DNA of 15,811 nt, taken from NCBI GenBank assembly GCA_964499235.1, contig CAZCKC010000085.1, positions 1 through 15,811 of the forward strand. The letters are read 5' to 3'. How positions within the stretch are numbered: the stretch's first letter is position 1; each line of letters starts with the position of its first letter. Positions 7,385 through 15,508 of the stretch are shown here, piece after piece. The position numbers and the translations under genes were made by a program. This stretch comes from JAFGRR01 sp964499235. GTDB taxonomy: Bacteria; Planctomycetota; Phycisphaerae; UBA1845; Fen-1342. The notes beneath the pieces were generated by a model. That model made no database searches. It had not been told where the DNA came from and was given only the letters and a program-made list of their open reading frames with translations.

Positions 7385-8656
7385 TTATTCCCCAGTGCTA
7401 GAGAGGGCCGTGCCCGCGGCGGCGGCGCGACCGCGCCAGAGCTGCCACTCCGTCGCCAGCTGGCGCAGCGAGCGGGTCCAGGCGTTGTCCTCTACGTCGC
7501 GGCGTTTCACGCCCTGCGTGCGGAGCCGCTCATACAGGTCCAGCACGCGCTCGGCGCAGCGGCCGCTGGTATAGTGCGCGCTCGTCTCCCGAGCCGCGTT
7601 TTGCAGCGCTTCGCGCCCCTCGGTGGACTGGTCCGCGAGTTGCAGCAACGCGTCGCGGAATGCCTCGACCTGTTCGGTTTGGAGCAGCCGCCCGTTCTCC
7701 CCGTCGCGCACGATCTCACGCGCCCCGGGGGCGTCGAGCGCGACCACGGGCCGACCCGCCGCCATCGCTTCCGCCAGCACCAGCCCCTGCGTCTCGCTCT
7801 TGGATGCGAAGACGAACGCGTCGAGGGCGTGATAGGCGTCAACCAGCGCCTCGCCCTTGAGAATCCCCGGAAGGTGGAGCCGGTCGGACAGGCCGGCTTC
7901 GTCGAAAATCCGCTGGATCTCGGGCACCACCTCCCCGTTCCCGACGATCACCGCCTGCGCGTTCTCGCGGGCCTGGCATAATGCAACCAGCGCCCGCGCA
8001 GCGAAGCCGAGGTTCTTCTCGGGGCCGAGCCGACCGATGTACCCGGCCACGAACGCGTCTTCCGGCAAGCCGAGCTGCGCCCGCCCGGTCTGCCGGTCGC
8101 CGTGCTGAAAACGCTCCGCGTCGATCCCGGTCGGGATCGCTGCAATCGGCGTCTCGACGCCCCGTTCCCGCAAAATCGCCGCGATGCTCTCGCACGGCGC
8201 GATCACGTGGTCGCACAGGTTGCAGTACTCCACCGCCATCCGCTTGACAAACCGCTGCATCGCCGGTGAGTCGGCCGGCGCGTAGTGCAGGTAGTGCTCC
8301 CACATCGTGTGGTAGGTGAAGACCAGCGGGCAGTCGCGCTTCGTCGCCGCCCGGACCGCCGCCGAGCCGAGCAGGAACGGATGGTGCGAGTGGATCAGCT
8401 CCGGCCCAAACGCATCCAGCGCTTCAGTGAGAAAGCCGGGCACCGGGACGGCCACGGAGAAGTCCGTCCCGTTGAAGTTCTGAATCGCCGGCACCTGCAC
8501 GACGTCGTCGGGATGCGGCGGCGGCTCTTCCAGCGACGGCGTGACCACCAGCACCCGGTGCCCCCGCTGCTCGAACTCCGCCTTGAACGTCGCGATCGAC
8601 TTCTGGATGCCGCCGACCAGGGGCAGGTACAAGTTGGTGAACATCGCAATCTTCAT
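7385..8656 (-). CDS. GT4-family glycosyltransferase
   Basis: This 423-residue GT-B fold enzyme should transfer a sugar from a nucleotide donor. The N-terminal half begins MKIAMFTNLYLPLVGGIQKS, with the Gly-Gly acceptor/donor loop at 15-16, and contains HSHHPFLLGSAAV and FTYHTMWEHYLHY. The C-terminal half has GYIGRLGPEKNLG and the EX7E motif with Glu288 and Glu296 (SETQGLVLAEAMAAG), followed by RPVVALDAPGAREIV. The pattern resembles diacylglycerol glucosyltransferases and related lipid or polyol glycosyltransferases of GT4, but the acceptor cannot be deduced. GAGGGG precedes ATG at a good distance. It lies 19 bases downstream of the glycosidase gene and is probably the last gene of a - strand operon that starts at 12207. 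Its stop faces the pfkB stop with only 17 bases between, and I see no terminator there. Confidence 0.92.
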   Translation of the reverse strand: MKIAMFTNLYLPLVGGIQKSIATFKAEFEQRGHRVLVVTPSLEEPPPHPDDVVQVPAIQNFNGTDFSVAVPVPGFLTEALDAFGPELIHSHHPFLLGSAAVRAATKRDCPLVFTYHTMWEHYLHYAPADSPAMQRFVKRMAVEYCNLCDHVIAPCESIAAILRERGVETPIAAIPTGIDAERFQHGDRQTGRAQLGLPEDAFVAGYIGRLGPEKNLGFAARALVALCQARENAQAVIVGNGEVVPEIQRIFDEAGLSDRLHLPGILKGEALVDAYHALDAFVFASKSETQGLVLAEAMAAGRPVVALDAPGAREIVRDGENGRLLQTEQVEAFRDALLQLADQSTEGREALQNAARETSAHYTSGRCAERVLDLYERLRTQGVKRRDVEDNAWTRSLRQLATEWQLWRGRAAAAGTALSSTGE

Positions 8657-8675
8657 CGCGTCCCCTCTTAACCGC

Positions 8676-10973
8676 TCAAGCCAGGACCGCGTCGCGTCCC
8701 AAGGACACCGACCGTTCGTCCGCGCTCACCGACCGCCGCGCGCCACCGACCGCCACCACGATCTCGGGCTGCCCGTCCCGCCACGCGGCCGACCAGCTGA
8801 CCTCGATCGTGTTCTCCCCCGGCCGGATCTCCACCGCCACCGGCCCGTGCGGCGTCGCCGTCGTCCCGAAGGTCAGCGGCTTGTCCGCCGCCAGCCAGTC
8901 AGCCGGAACCCCGCCGCCGATGACCAGCGTCTCGCCCTCCTCGCGCACGAACCAGTTCCGCATCATCAACACCCACTCGGCCGCGGCCCAGATATGCTGG
9001 CCGTCGCCCATGCACCCGCCCCGCGTGTTGGGGTGGATCGCCTCCGGCCAGTTCCCGGTCGGCGAGGCCAAGTCCGCCAGCGCCCGGACTAGCCGCTCCT
9101 GCCGCGGATCCCCCTGCCGCAACAGCACCTCCGCCAGATGCAAAGTGAGATACGCATTGATCCCCGAGTGGATCACGTCCTGGAAGAACCCGTCGTGCAC
9201 CGTGCAGTGCTCGAGCAGGAACTGAGCCGTCGCCACCATCCGCGGATCGTCCGGCGCCCAGATTTGGGCCGGATAGCTCGCGGCCAGCGAACCGATCGCC
9301 CCGGCGTCCATCCGCCGATAGGGCGACGCCGGCACGCCGGCCCGCCCCCGCTCGCCCGCCGTCCGCTCGAGACTGCGGTCGATCGCGCCCGACAGCGAGT
9401 CCGCCTCCTCCTGGCACCACCGTCCTTCCGCCTCGTCGCCGCTTTCGCGGAACAGCCGCGCCGCCGCCCGCAGCCCGGCCACCGACCAGAAATCGTCCCA
9501 ATAGAAGTAGTCGTTCGGCCCCAGGTGCTCGGCGCTGAACCCGGCCGGCAACAGCCCGGCGTGCGGTGCCTGCCCGTCGTCCGCGAGCCGCTTGCGGTGG
9601 ATCCAGTGCGCGCCCTTGCGGACCGCGCGCACGAACGCGTCGTCCAGCGGCTGGCCGGTGAGCCGCCGATAGCGGTCGAGCATGTAGATCGCCTGCCCGT
9701 TCGCGTCCCACTCGCCCTCCTGCGACCGGAAAAAGCCGTTGGGCTGCTGCCGCTGTGGATAGTGCGCGAGCACCCGCGCGGTCCGCTCCGTCAGTCCCAC
9801 CGTCATCATCGCGTTCAGGATGAAGGCCGCGTCGCGGAACCAGAACCGCTTCGACGTGTACGGCCCCGGGTAAACCTCGTCCGGCGAGAACAGCACCAGG
9901 TTCCGCAGCGCGTTGCGGAACAGCCCGTTGAAACGCTCGTCCGGCACCTCCAGCGTGCAGGTCTCCGCCAGCGCGTCCGCCCACCGGCCCCGCGAATCCG
10001 TCACCTCCGGCCGCAGGCGGCGTCGCTTCGGCATGCCGGGCTCCGGGTGGGCGTGCGGCCCCGTCAGCGGCACCGCGACCGCGACCTTGGCCGGCCCTGC
10101 GGCGAGCGGATACAGCGCCGCCCCGGTGGCCATCCCGACGTCGCATTGCACGGTGTCGCGGACCGCGCCGCCCGGCAGGTAGCGAAACACGTCACCCCGT
10201 CGATAATTCGACAGGCTGACCTGCTCCGGCCGCGGATCGAGCTGTACTTCCGACTCGTCGTTGACATGCAGCGTCAGCCCCCCGTTGACCGGCTCGGCGG
10301 CGATGTGGTGGACGAAGCTGACGCCCTCCGGGTTCGTCGGCCGCACCGCCACCGCGAGCCAGGCCGGCCGGTCGGCCTGCGCCTCGACCGCGAGCCGGCA
10401 GATCGGCACGCCGTCGCGGATCGCCACGTCGGCATGGCTGCGCAGCTTCAGCCCGTCCTGCTGAGCCTGCGTCGTGACCGCCAGGTCGTCACCTGGCGCC
10501 ATCGCCTGCTCCGCGTCGGTGCTGCGCGACGGCAACAGCGGTTCGCCCTCCGCCGGGATGATCCACGTGTCGAGCGACCAGCCGTCGAACAGCGGCGTCA
10601 CCAGCCCGCGCGGATCCACCAGCGGCATCTGCGCGCAGTCGGGCTGCCCCAGCGCCGTCCAGTTGCGGTGCGTCAGATTCACGTGCGTGACCGAGAACGC
10701 CCGCGGCACGAACGAATCGCACAGCGGGTTGAACTGGCGCTCGACCCAGTAAGGCCACACCCAGTCGAGGTTGTGCTGGATCGCGCGCGTGTTGATCAGC
10801 CCGCGGGCCTGGAGGATCACGCCCGCCCGCATCAGCTCGACCGGCTCGGTCACCTCCGACGGCTGCGCGAACTGGTGCAGCTTCGAAAGCACCCACACCG
10901 GGTCGATGAACCCCTTCGAGCGCGCCACCCGCGAGATCACGAACCGCCACGGCAGCCACCTCAGCCAAGTCAT
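8676..10973 (-). CDS. Six-hairpin glycosidase-like protein (amylo-alpha-1,6-glucosidase/glucoamylase type)
   Basis: This 765-residue protein appears to have an N-terminal beta-rich part (about 1-330) followed by an (alpha/alpha)6 toroid (about 340-690) and a short beta tail. The toroid carries signatures of debranching-enzyme or glucoamylase-like hydrolases: YTSKRFWFRDAAFILNAMM with Asp381, EGEWDANGQAIYML with Glu421, DYFYWDDFWSVAGL, and NWPEAIHPNTRGGCMGDGQH with Glu644. Glu421 and Glu644 are candidate catalytic acids; this is inference. There is no signal peptide, so it likely acts on an internal glycan such as glycogen or a storage oligosaccharide, though I cannot name the GH family. GTG 10976 is also in frame, but AGGA at 10981-10984 lies seven bases before ATG 10973, so I chose the ATG. 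The long open frame opposite it is a GC artefact. Confidence 0.85.
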   Translation of the reverse strand: MTWLRWLPWRFVISRVARSKGFIDPVWVLSKLHQFAQPSEVTEPVELMRAGVILQARGLINTRAIQHNLDWVWPYWVERQFNPLCDSFVPRAFSVTHVNLTHRNWTALGQPDCAQMPLVDPRGLVTPLFDGWSLDTWIIPAEGEPLLPSRSTDAEQAMAPGDDLAVTTQAQQDGLKLRSHADVAIRDGVPICRLAVEAQADRPAWLAVAVRPTNPEGVSFVHHIAAEPVNGGLTLHVNDESEVQLDPRPEQVSLSNYRRGDVFRYLPGGAVRDTVQCDVGMATGAALYPLAAGPAKVAVAVPLTGPHAHPEPGMPKRRRLRPEVTDSRGRWADALAETCTLEVPDERFNGLFRNALRNLVLFSPDEVYPGPYTSKRFWFRDAAFILNAMMTVGLTERTARVLAHYPQRQQPNGFFRSQEGEWDANGQAIYMLDRYRRLTGQPLDDAFVRAVRKGAHWIHRKRLADDGQAPHAGLLPAGFSAEHLGPNDYFYWDDFWSVAGLRAAARLFRESGDEAEGRWCQEEADSLSGAIDRSLERTAGERGRAGVPASPYRRMDAGAIGSLAASYPAQIWAPDDPRMVATAQFLLEHCTVHDGFFQDVIHSGINAYLTLHLAEVLLRQGDPRQERLVRALADLASPTGNWPEAIHPNTRGGCMGDGQHIWAAAEWVLMMRNWFVREEGETLVIGGGVPADWLAADKPLTFGTTATPHGPVAVEIRPGENTIEVSWSAAWRDGQPEIVVAVGGARRSVSADERSVSLGRDAVLA

Positions 10974-10980
10974 CACACCT

Positions 10981-10984
10981 TCCT
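10981..10984 (-). promoter_or_regulatory. Shine-Dalgarno AGGA deciding the glycosidase start
   Basis: On the - strand AGGA (10984-10981) lies seven bases before ATG 10973 and only four before the overlapping GTG at 10976, so the ATG is preferred. An overlapping AAGG would be closer still, so either start remains possible. Confidence 0.55.
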
Positions 10985-11061
10985 GTCAGCTTGAAAGCAA
11001 TCGTCCTGCCGCGCCCGCCGCAGCCGCCTGCCAAGCGCGGTGCTCTGCCCCCGACCACCCG

Positions 11062-12207
11062 TCAGTCGCGGTACACCGCGGCGATCGAGGTAGCCGCCGG
11101 CAAACTCGGCTGCTCGACTGCGAACGCGTCGCCGCCGTGCTGGAGCGTGTCGCTCACCGCGCGGTTAACGAGCTCCTCGGCCAGCTGGTTATCCGACGTC
11201 GTCGGCGTGATCGATGCGTCGGTCGGGTCCAGCTGCCCCCAGTGATCGTCGTTGACGTCGACGAACACCATCGCGACCCGCCCCTCGAAGGCCGCCCGCA
11301 CCGTCGCCGGCAGCTCGGTCGTGGCGCGCTGCTTCGCCAGCGCCTCGTGCAAGGTCTCCAGCGCAGCCGCCCGCGCCGTTTGCGATCGCGGCGCCACGAT
11401 CGCCCACGCCTGCCGATGCAGCGTCTGCTCGTGCGCCTGCCGCGGATCGCCCGGGATCGTCTCTTCACAGAGATTCGCGTAATGGTTCACCTGCCGGTAG
11501 ATGCCCGGCACCGGCTCGGCCGCCGCCAGCACCAGCGGCACGTCCTGGTGCACGAAGTGGTCGACGATCGCGTTGTCGACCATCTGGCAGAACCGCCAGA
11601 TCCGCTCCTTCGTCTCCTCCTGGCCGAGCGCCTGGCCGTGAAAGACCGCCGGCCGCTCGGACCCGGCGACAGCGCCCGTGTGCAACTGCAGCGGATTCTC
11701 CGGATCGTCGTCGTTCAGCGCCTGCTCGAGGCTCTCCGGCAAGCCGGGCACGTCGAGCTCGGTCAGCGTCGCGCGATTCCCGCTGTAGACGCGGACGCGA
11801 TTCTGGGACAGCGCCAGCAGCCGGAACGGCTGCTCCCCGTTCGCGAGGGGCAACAGCGGCTTGACCTGGAAGCGGTCCCCGACCACAACCTGCGCCGGCA
11901 AGCGCGTCGGCAACACCAACACCTCGAACAAGTCCGGCGAGCGAAAAACCACCACCGTGTCGGCGGCGCTGTCCTGCGGAATGTCGATCGCCCGGATCGG
12001 CTCGAGTAGCGTGTCGACCTCTCCGGCCGCCCGCCCCCGTTCCGCGAGCAACCCCTCGGCCTGCTTGAGCTGGTTCTTGAGGTGAATCCGCCCGTGCTCT
12101 CGTTCAACCCCCTCGTCGTCGAGCGGAATAAAGAGCGAGACGCATGGCCCGGTCCCGCCGGCCCGTACGAGCTGCCGCAGCGTCTCCCGGTTCACTTCTG
12201 ATTTCAT
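11062..12207 (-). CDS. Balon/baeRF-family ribosome hibernation factor-like protein
   Basis: This 381-residue protein matches, by recognition, bacterial homologues of archaeo-eukaryotic release factor 1 (baeRF families). Psychrobacter Balon, a ribosome hibernation factor that binds the A site, belongs to this group. Signatures include the N-terminal VRAGGTGPCVSLFIPL, AVFHGQALGQEETKE followed by WRFCQMVDNAI, then DVPLVLAAAEPVPGIYRQVN and the late LHRQAWAIVAP. The GGQ peptide-release motif is absent, as expected for a hibernation rather than a termination role. I chose ATG 12207 because GAGG lies seven bases upstream and the family similarity begins there; the in-frame ATG at 12270 adds 21 residues that look like random Arg-rich translation. 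The glycosidase gene follows after 88 bases, probably in one operon. Activity at the ribosome is inferred from the family. Confidence 0.82.
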   Translation of the reverse strand: MKSEVNRETLRQLVRAGGTGPCVSLFIPLDDEGVEREHGRIHLKNQLKQAEGLLAERGRAAGEVDTLLEPIRAIDIPQDSAADTVVVFRSPDLFEVLVLPTRLPAQVVVGDRFQVKPLLPLANGEQPFRLLALSQNRVRVYSGNRATLTELDVPGLPESLEQALNDDDPENPLQLHTGAVAGSERPAVFHGQALGQEETKERIWRFCQMVDNAIVDHFVHQDVPLVLAAAEPVPGIYRQVNHYANLCEETIPGDPRQAHEQTLHRQAWAIVAPRSQTARAAALETLHEALAKQRATTELPATVRAAFEGRVAMVFVDVNDDHWGQLDPTDASITPTTSDNQLAEELVNRAVSDTLQHGGDAFAVEQPSLPAATSIAAVYRD

Positions 12208-12289
12208 TTGACATCCTCGTTGACCACCTCGCCGTGTCCTTTCGATCGCACGCATGATGACCGATCCCACTGACAGGTGGGTAACGCTG

Positions 12290-12318
12290 GACTAACGGCA
12301 CTGTAATTTCGATTTCAA
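12290..12318 (-). promoter_or_regulatory. Possible sigma70-type promoter for the Balon-like operon
   Basis: On the - strand TTGAAA (12318-12313) is followed after 17 bases by TTAGTC (12295-12290). The -35 is good, the -10 is weak. It lies in the most AT-rich part of the divergent intergenic region (12208-12458), about 85 bases upstream of ATG 12207. Confidence 0.25.
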
Positions 12319-12399
12319 ATGCACTTCAGGGCCGCCAGTCACGATTCCGGGTGGTCAGCAGACGCCCGCGCACACTGGCCTGCGGCGCCCCTCGTACCA

Positions 12400-12424
12400 G
12401 TTCGATCTAGTGGAAGGATCGAAC
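12400..12424. repeat. Perfect 8-bp inverted repeat upstream of the BON gene
   Basis: GTTCGATC (12400-12407) and GATCGAAC (12417-12424) are exact reverse complements separated by nine bases. The centre is 47 bases before ATG 12459. It could be an operator for a dimeric regulator or a 5'-UTR hairpin. No match to a named regulator consensus is claimed. Confidence 0.5.
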
Positions 12425-12446
12425 CGACTCGAACTTCCCGCGGTTC

Positions 12447-12452
12447 AAGGAG
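12447..12452 (+). promoter_or_regulatory. Strong Shine-Dalgarno AAGGAG before ATG 12459
   Basis: AAGGAG lies six bases before ATG 12459. That ATG is in the same frame as the BON protein, but TAA ends it after eight codons (MLQPITCC). The site therefore marks either the original BON start or a short leader peptide. Confidence 0.6.
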
Positions 12453-12458
12453 ACCCTG

Positions 12459-12915
12459 ATGTTGCAGCCGATTACCTGCTGTTAAAATGCTGTCCAGCGC
12501 TGCCGGCCCGGCCTGCTGGCAGCTACCCTGATCGCCGTGCTGATCCCCGCGACCGCGGCGGCCGCCAAGATGGCGATGACCGACACCAACGTCCGCGACG
12601 CGGTTGAGGACCGTTTCTACCTCGATCAGGCCGTGCCGTTCGATCGGGTCGATACGACTGTCAACGACGGGATCGTCCGCCTCANNNNNNNNNNNNNNNN
12701 NNNNNNNNNNNNNNNNNNNNNNNNNNNNNNNNNNNNNNNNNNNNNNNNNNNNNNNNNNNNNNNNNNNNNNNNNNNNNNNNNNNNGCGTCGACGACGGCGT
12801 CGCCACGCTCACCGGGACCGTGGAGGACTGGTCCGAGTACCGCGCGGCCACCGAAAACGCCATCGAGGGTGGCGTAGTCGCGGTCGACAATGATCTGCTG
12901 GTCACGATGCGCTAA
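12459..12915 (+). pseudogene. Exported BON-domain protein, interrupted by a stop codon and an assembly gap
   Basis: The frame of ATG 12459 reads MLQPITCC, then TAA at 12483-12485. In the same frame it continues with CRPGLLAATLIAVLIPATAA, a Sec signal-peptide core ending ATAAAA before K. Next comes the start of a BON domain (TDTNVRDAVEDRFYLDQAVP, FDRVDTTVNDGIVRL). A 100-N run (12685-12784) follows. Beyond it, in another frame, is the end of a BON domain, VDDGVATLTGTVEDWSEY to VAVDNDLLVTMR, stopping at 12913-12915. BON domains bind phospholipid or envelope components (OsmY type). The homologues I recall have two or three BON copies, so the gap probably hides one to two domains. The TAA could be a true nonsense mutation, an assembly error beside the gap, or the end of a leader peptide with translation restarting downstream (GTG 12537 would remove most of the signal peptide). 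Confidence 0.6.
12685..12784. other. Assembly gap (100 N)
   Basis: Exactly 100 N, the usual placeholder for a scaffold gap of unknown size. The BON reading frame on the two sides is continuous only if the true gap length is a multiple of three, which 100 is not. Confidence 0.95.
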
Positions 12916-12944
12916 GCGTCGCAGATCAGTGCTGACCGCTCACA

Positions 12945-12973
12945 GCGGGCCGCGCGGCCGACGCGCGGCCCGC
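12945..12973 (+). terminator. Strong 12-bp hairpin after the BON gene
   Basis: GCGGGCCGCGCG (12945-12956) and CGCGCGGCCCGC (12962-12973) pair perfectly around a 5-base loop, 29 bases after the BON stop codon. All twelve pairs are G-C. No T-run follows directly; TTTTT comes at about 12997-13001. It likely terminates or stabilises the BON transcript and insulates the nrf promoter from read-through. Confidence 0.6.
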
Positions 12974-13011
12974 GCGTTCGCGCCCGCCGCCGGTACTTTT
13001 TCGCCGCTGTA

Positions 13012-13025
13012 TTGATCTAGATCAA
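13012..13025. promoter_or_regulatory. FNR/Anr-type operator TTGATctagATCAA
   Basis: A perfect 14-bp palindrome identical to the FNR half-sites TTGAT-N4-ATCAA. Its centre (13018.5) lies 41.5 bases upstream of the start point predicted from the -10 box at 13047-13052, the class II activator position. It precedes nrfHA, a typical FNR-family target. The acting protein could be FNR, Anr or an HcpR-like regulator; none is encoded in the window. Confidence 0.75.
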
Positions 13026-13046
13026 GTCGCTTCACCAGCATCCGCG

Positions 13047-13052
13047 TAGATT
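13047..13052 (+). promoter_or_regulatory. Predicted -10 box of the nrfHA promoter (TAGATT)
   Basis: TAGATT matches TATAAT at four of six positions. It implies transcription starting near 13060 and a leader of about 58 bases. There is no good -35 element, as expected where an FNR-type activator occupies that position. Confidence 0.5.
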
Positions 13053-13117
13053 GCAAAGGCTGGCCGGCACTGTGGACTGCAACGTCGTAGCCACACGCAG
13101 CACCCCAAGGAGCGGGC

Positions 13118-13651
13118 ATGAGCGAGTCGACGCAACCGAGCACCGCCGACAACCCACCCCCGCCCTCGCCTGAGGAGCCGCAACCCAAGCTCCGCCGCAC
13201 GCGCGAACGCTGGCTGGCCGTCGGCGCGGCCGGCGCGTTTGGCGTCCTCGGCGGGCTCGGGGCGTTCACCTTCGGCTACGGCGACGGCGCGGCCTACCTC
13301 ACCAACGACCCCCAGGCCTGCGCCAACTGCCACATCATGCAAGGCCACTACGACTCCTGGCTCAACTCCAGCCACGAAAACGTCGCCACCTGCAACGACT
13401 GCCACCTGCCCCACGACCCCATCGGCAAGTGGGTGACCAAGGCCGACAACGGCTTCTTCCACTCGCTCGCCTTCACCACCGGCCACTTCCCCGAGCCGAT
13501 CCGGATCAAGCCGCGCAACCGGCGGGTGACCCAGTCCGCCTGCCTCTACTGCCACAGCGAGTTCGTCGACAACCTCAAGCCGGCCGCCCCCGGCGGTGAC
13601 ATGCTCAACTGCATTCACTGCCATACCGACGTCGGACACGCTCAACACTAG
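13118..13651 (+). CDS. nrfH: Tetraheme quinol dehydrogenase NrfH
   Basis: This 177-residue NapC/NirT-family cytochrome c oxidises menaquinol and passes electrons to NrfA on the outer face of the cytoplasmic membrane. A Pro-rich cytoplasmic tail (1-24) and basic residues (KLRRTRER) precede one membrane anchor at about 32-52. Four heme sites follow: CANCH (68-72), CNDCH (92-96), CLYCH (142-146) and CIHCH (165-169). The first continues as CANCHIM, with Met74 in the position of the unusual Met ligand of Desulfovibrio vulgaris NrfH. AAGGAG at 13107-13112, five bases before ATG, fixes the start. nrfA begins 11 bases after the stop, and its AGGA overlaps the nrfH stop codon. The upstream FNR-type site suggests anaerobic induction. 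Hemes must be attached by a cytochrome c maturation system outside this window. Confidence 0.95.
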   Translation: MSESTQPSTADNPPPPSPEEPQPKLRRTRERWLAVGAAGAFGVLGGLGAFTFGYGDGAAYLTNDPQACANCHIMQGHYDSWLNSSHENVATCNDCHLPHDPIGKWVTKADNGFFHSLAFTTGHFPEPIRIKPRNRRVTQSACLYCHSEFVDNLKPAAPGGDMLNCIHCHTDVGHAQH

Positions 13652-13662
13652 GACACCTGACC

Positions 13663-15369
<1,707 letters not shown>

Positions 15370-15380
15370 CGCCGCACCCG

Positions 15381-15397
15381 CCGGCGTAGTCCGCCGG
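15381..15397. terminator. Weak hairpin between nrfA and the convergent ATPase gene
   Basis: CCGGCG (15381-15386) and CGCCGG (15392-15397) pair around TAGTC, 12 bases after the nrfA stop. The stem is only 6 bp and no T-run follows. The rest of the 139-base gap (15370-15508) shows nothing better. Confidence 0.25.
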
Positions 15398-15508
15398 GCG
15401 CAGCCGCAGCGGGCCCGTGTTGACCCGCCGACCGGCCCTGGTTGTTCTTGGTCGCAACCGCTGAATCTCGCGTGAACGCCCGCTGAACCCCGCGTAATCG
15501 GCCGCCCG

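Noticed and set aside
9138..10994. A long open + strand frame of about 618 codons opposite the glycosidase gene
   Set aside because: Its translation is Arg/Pro/His-rich with no family features. It is the antisense of a well-supported gene and is explained by high GC at third codon positions.
12266..12281. CCCAC...GTGGG 5-bp inverted repeat in the leader of the Balon-like operon
   Set aside because: Short stem, likely by chance in GC-rich DNA, with no supporting context.
12487..12531. ATG 12487, directly after the TAA, as start of the BON protein
   Set aside because: It opens a different frame that stops at 12529-12531 after 14 codons, so it cannot encode the signal peptide or BON domain without a frameshift.
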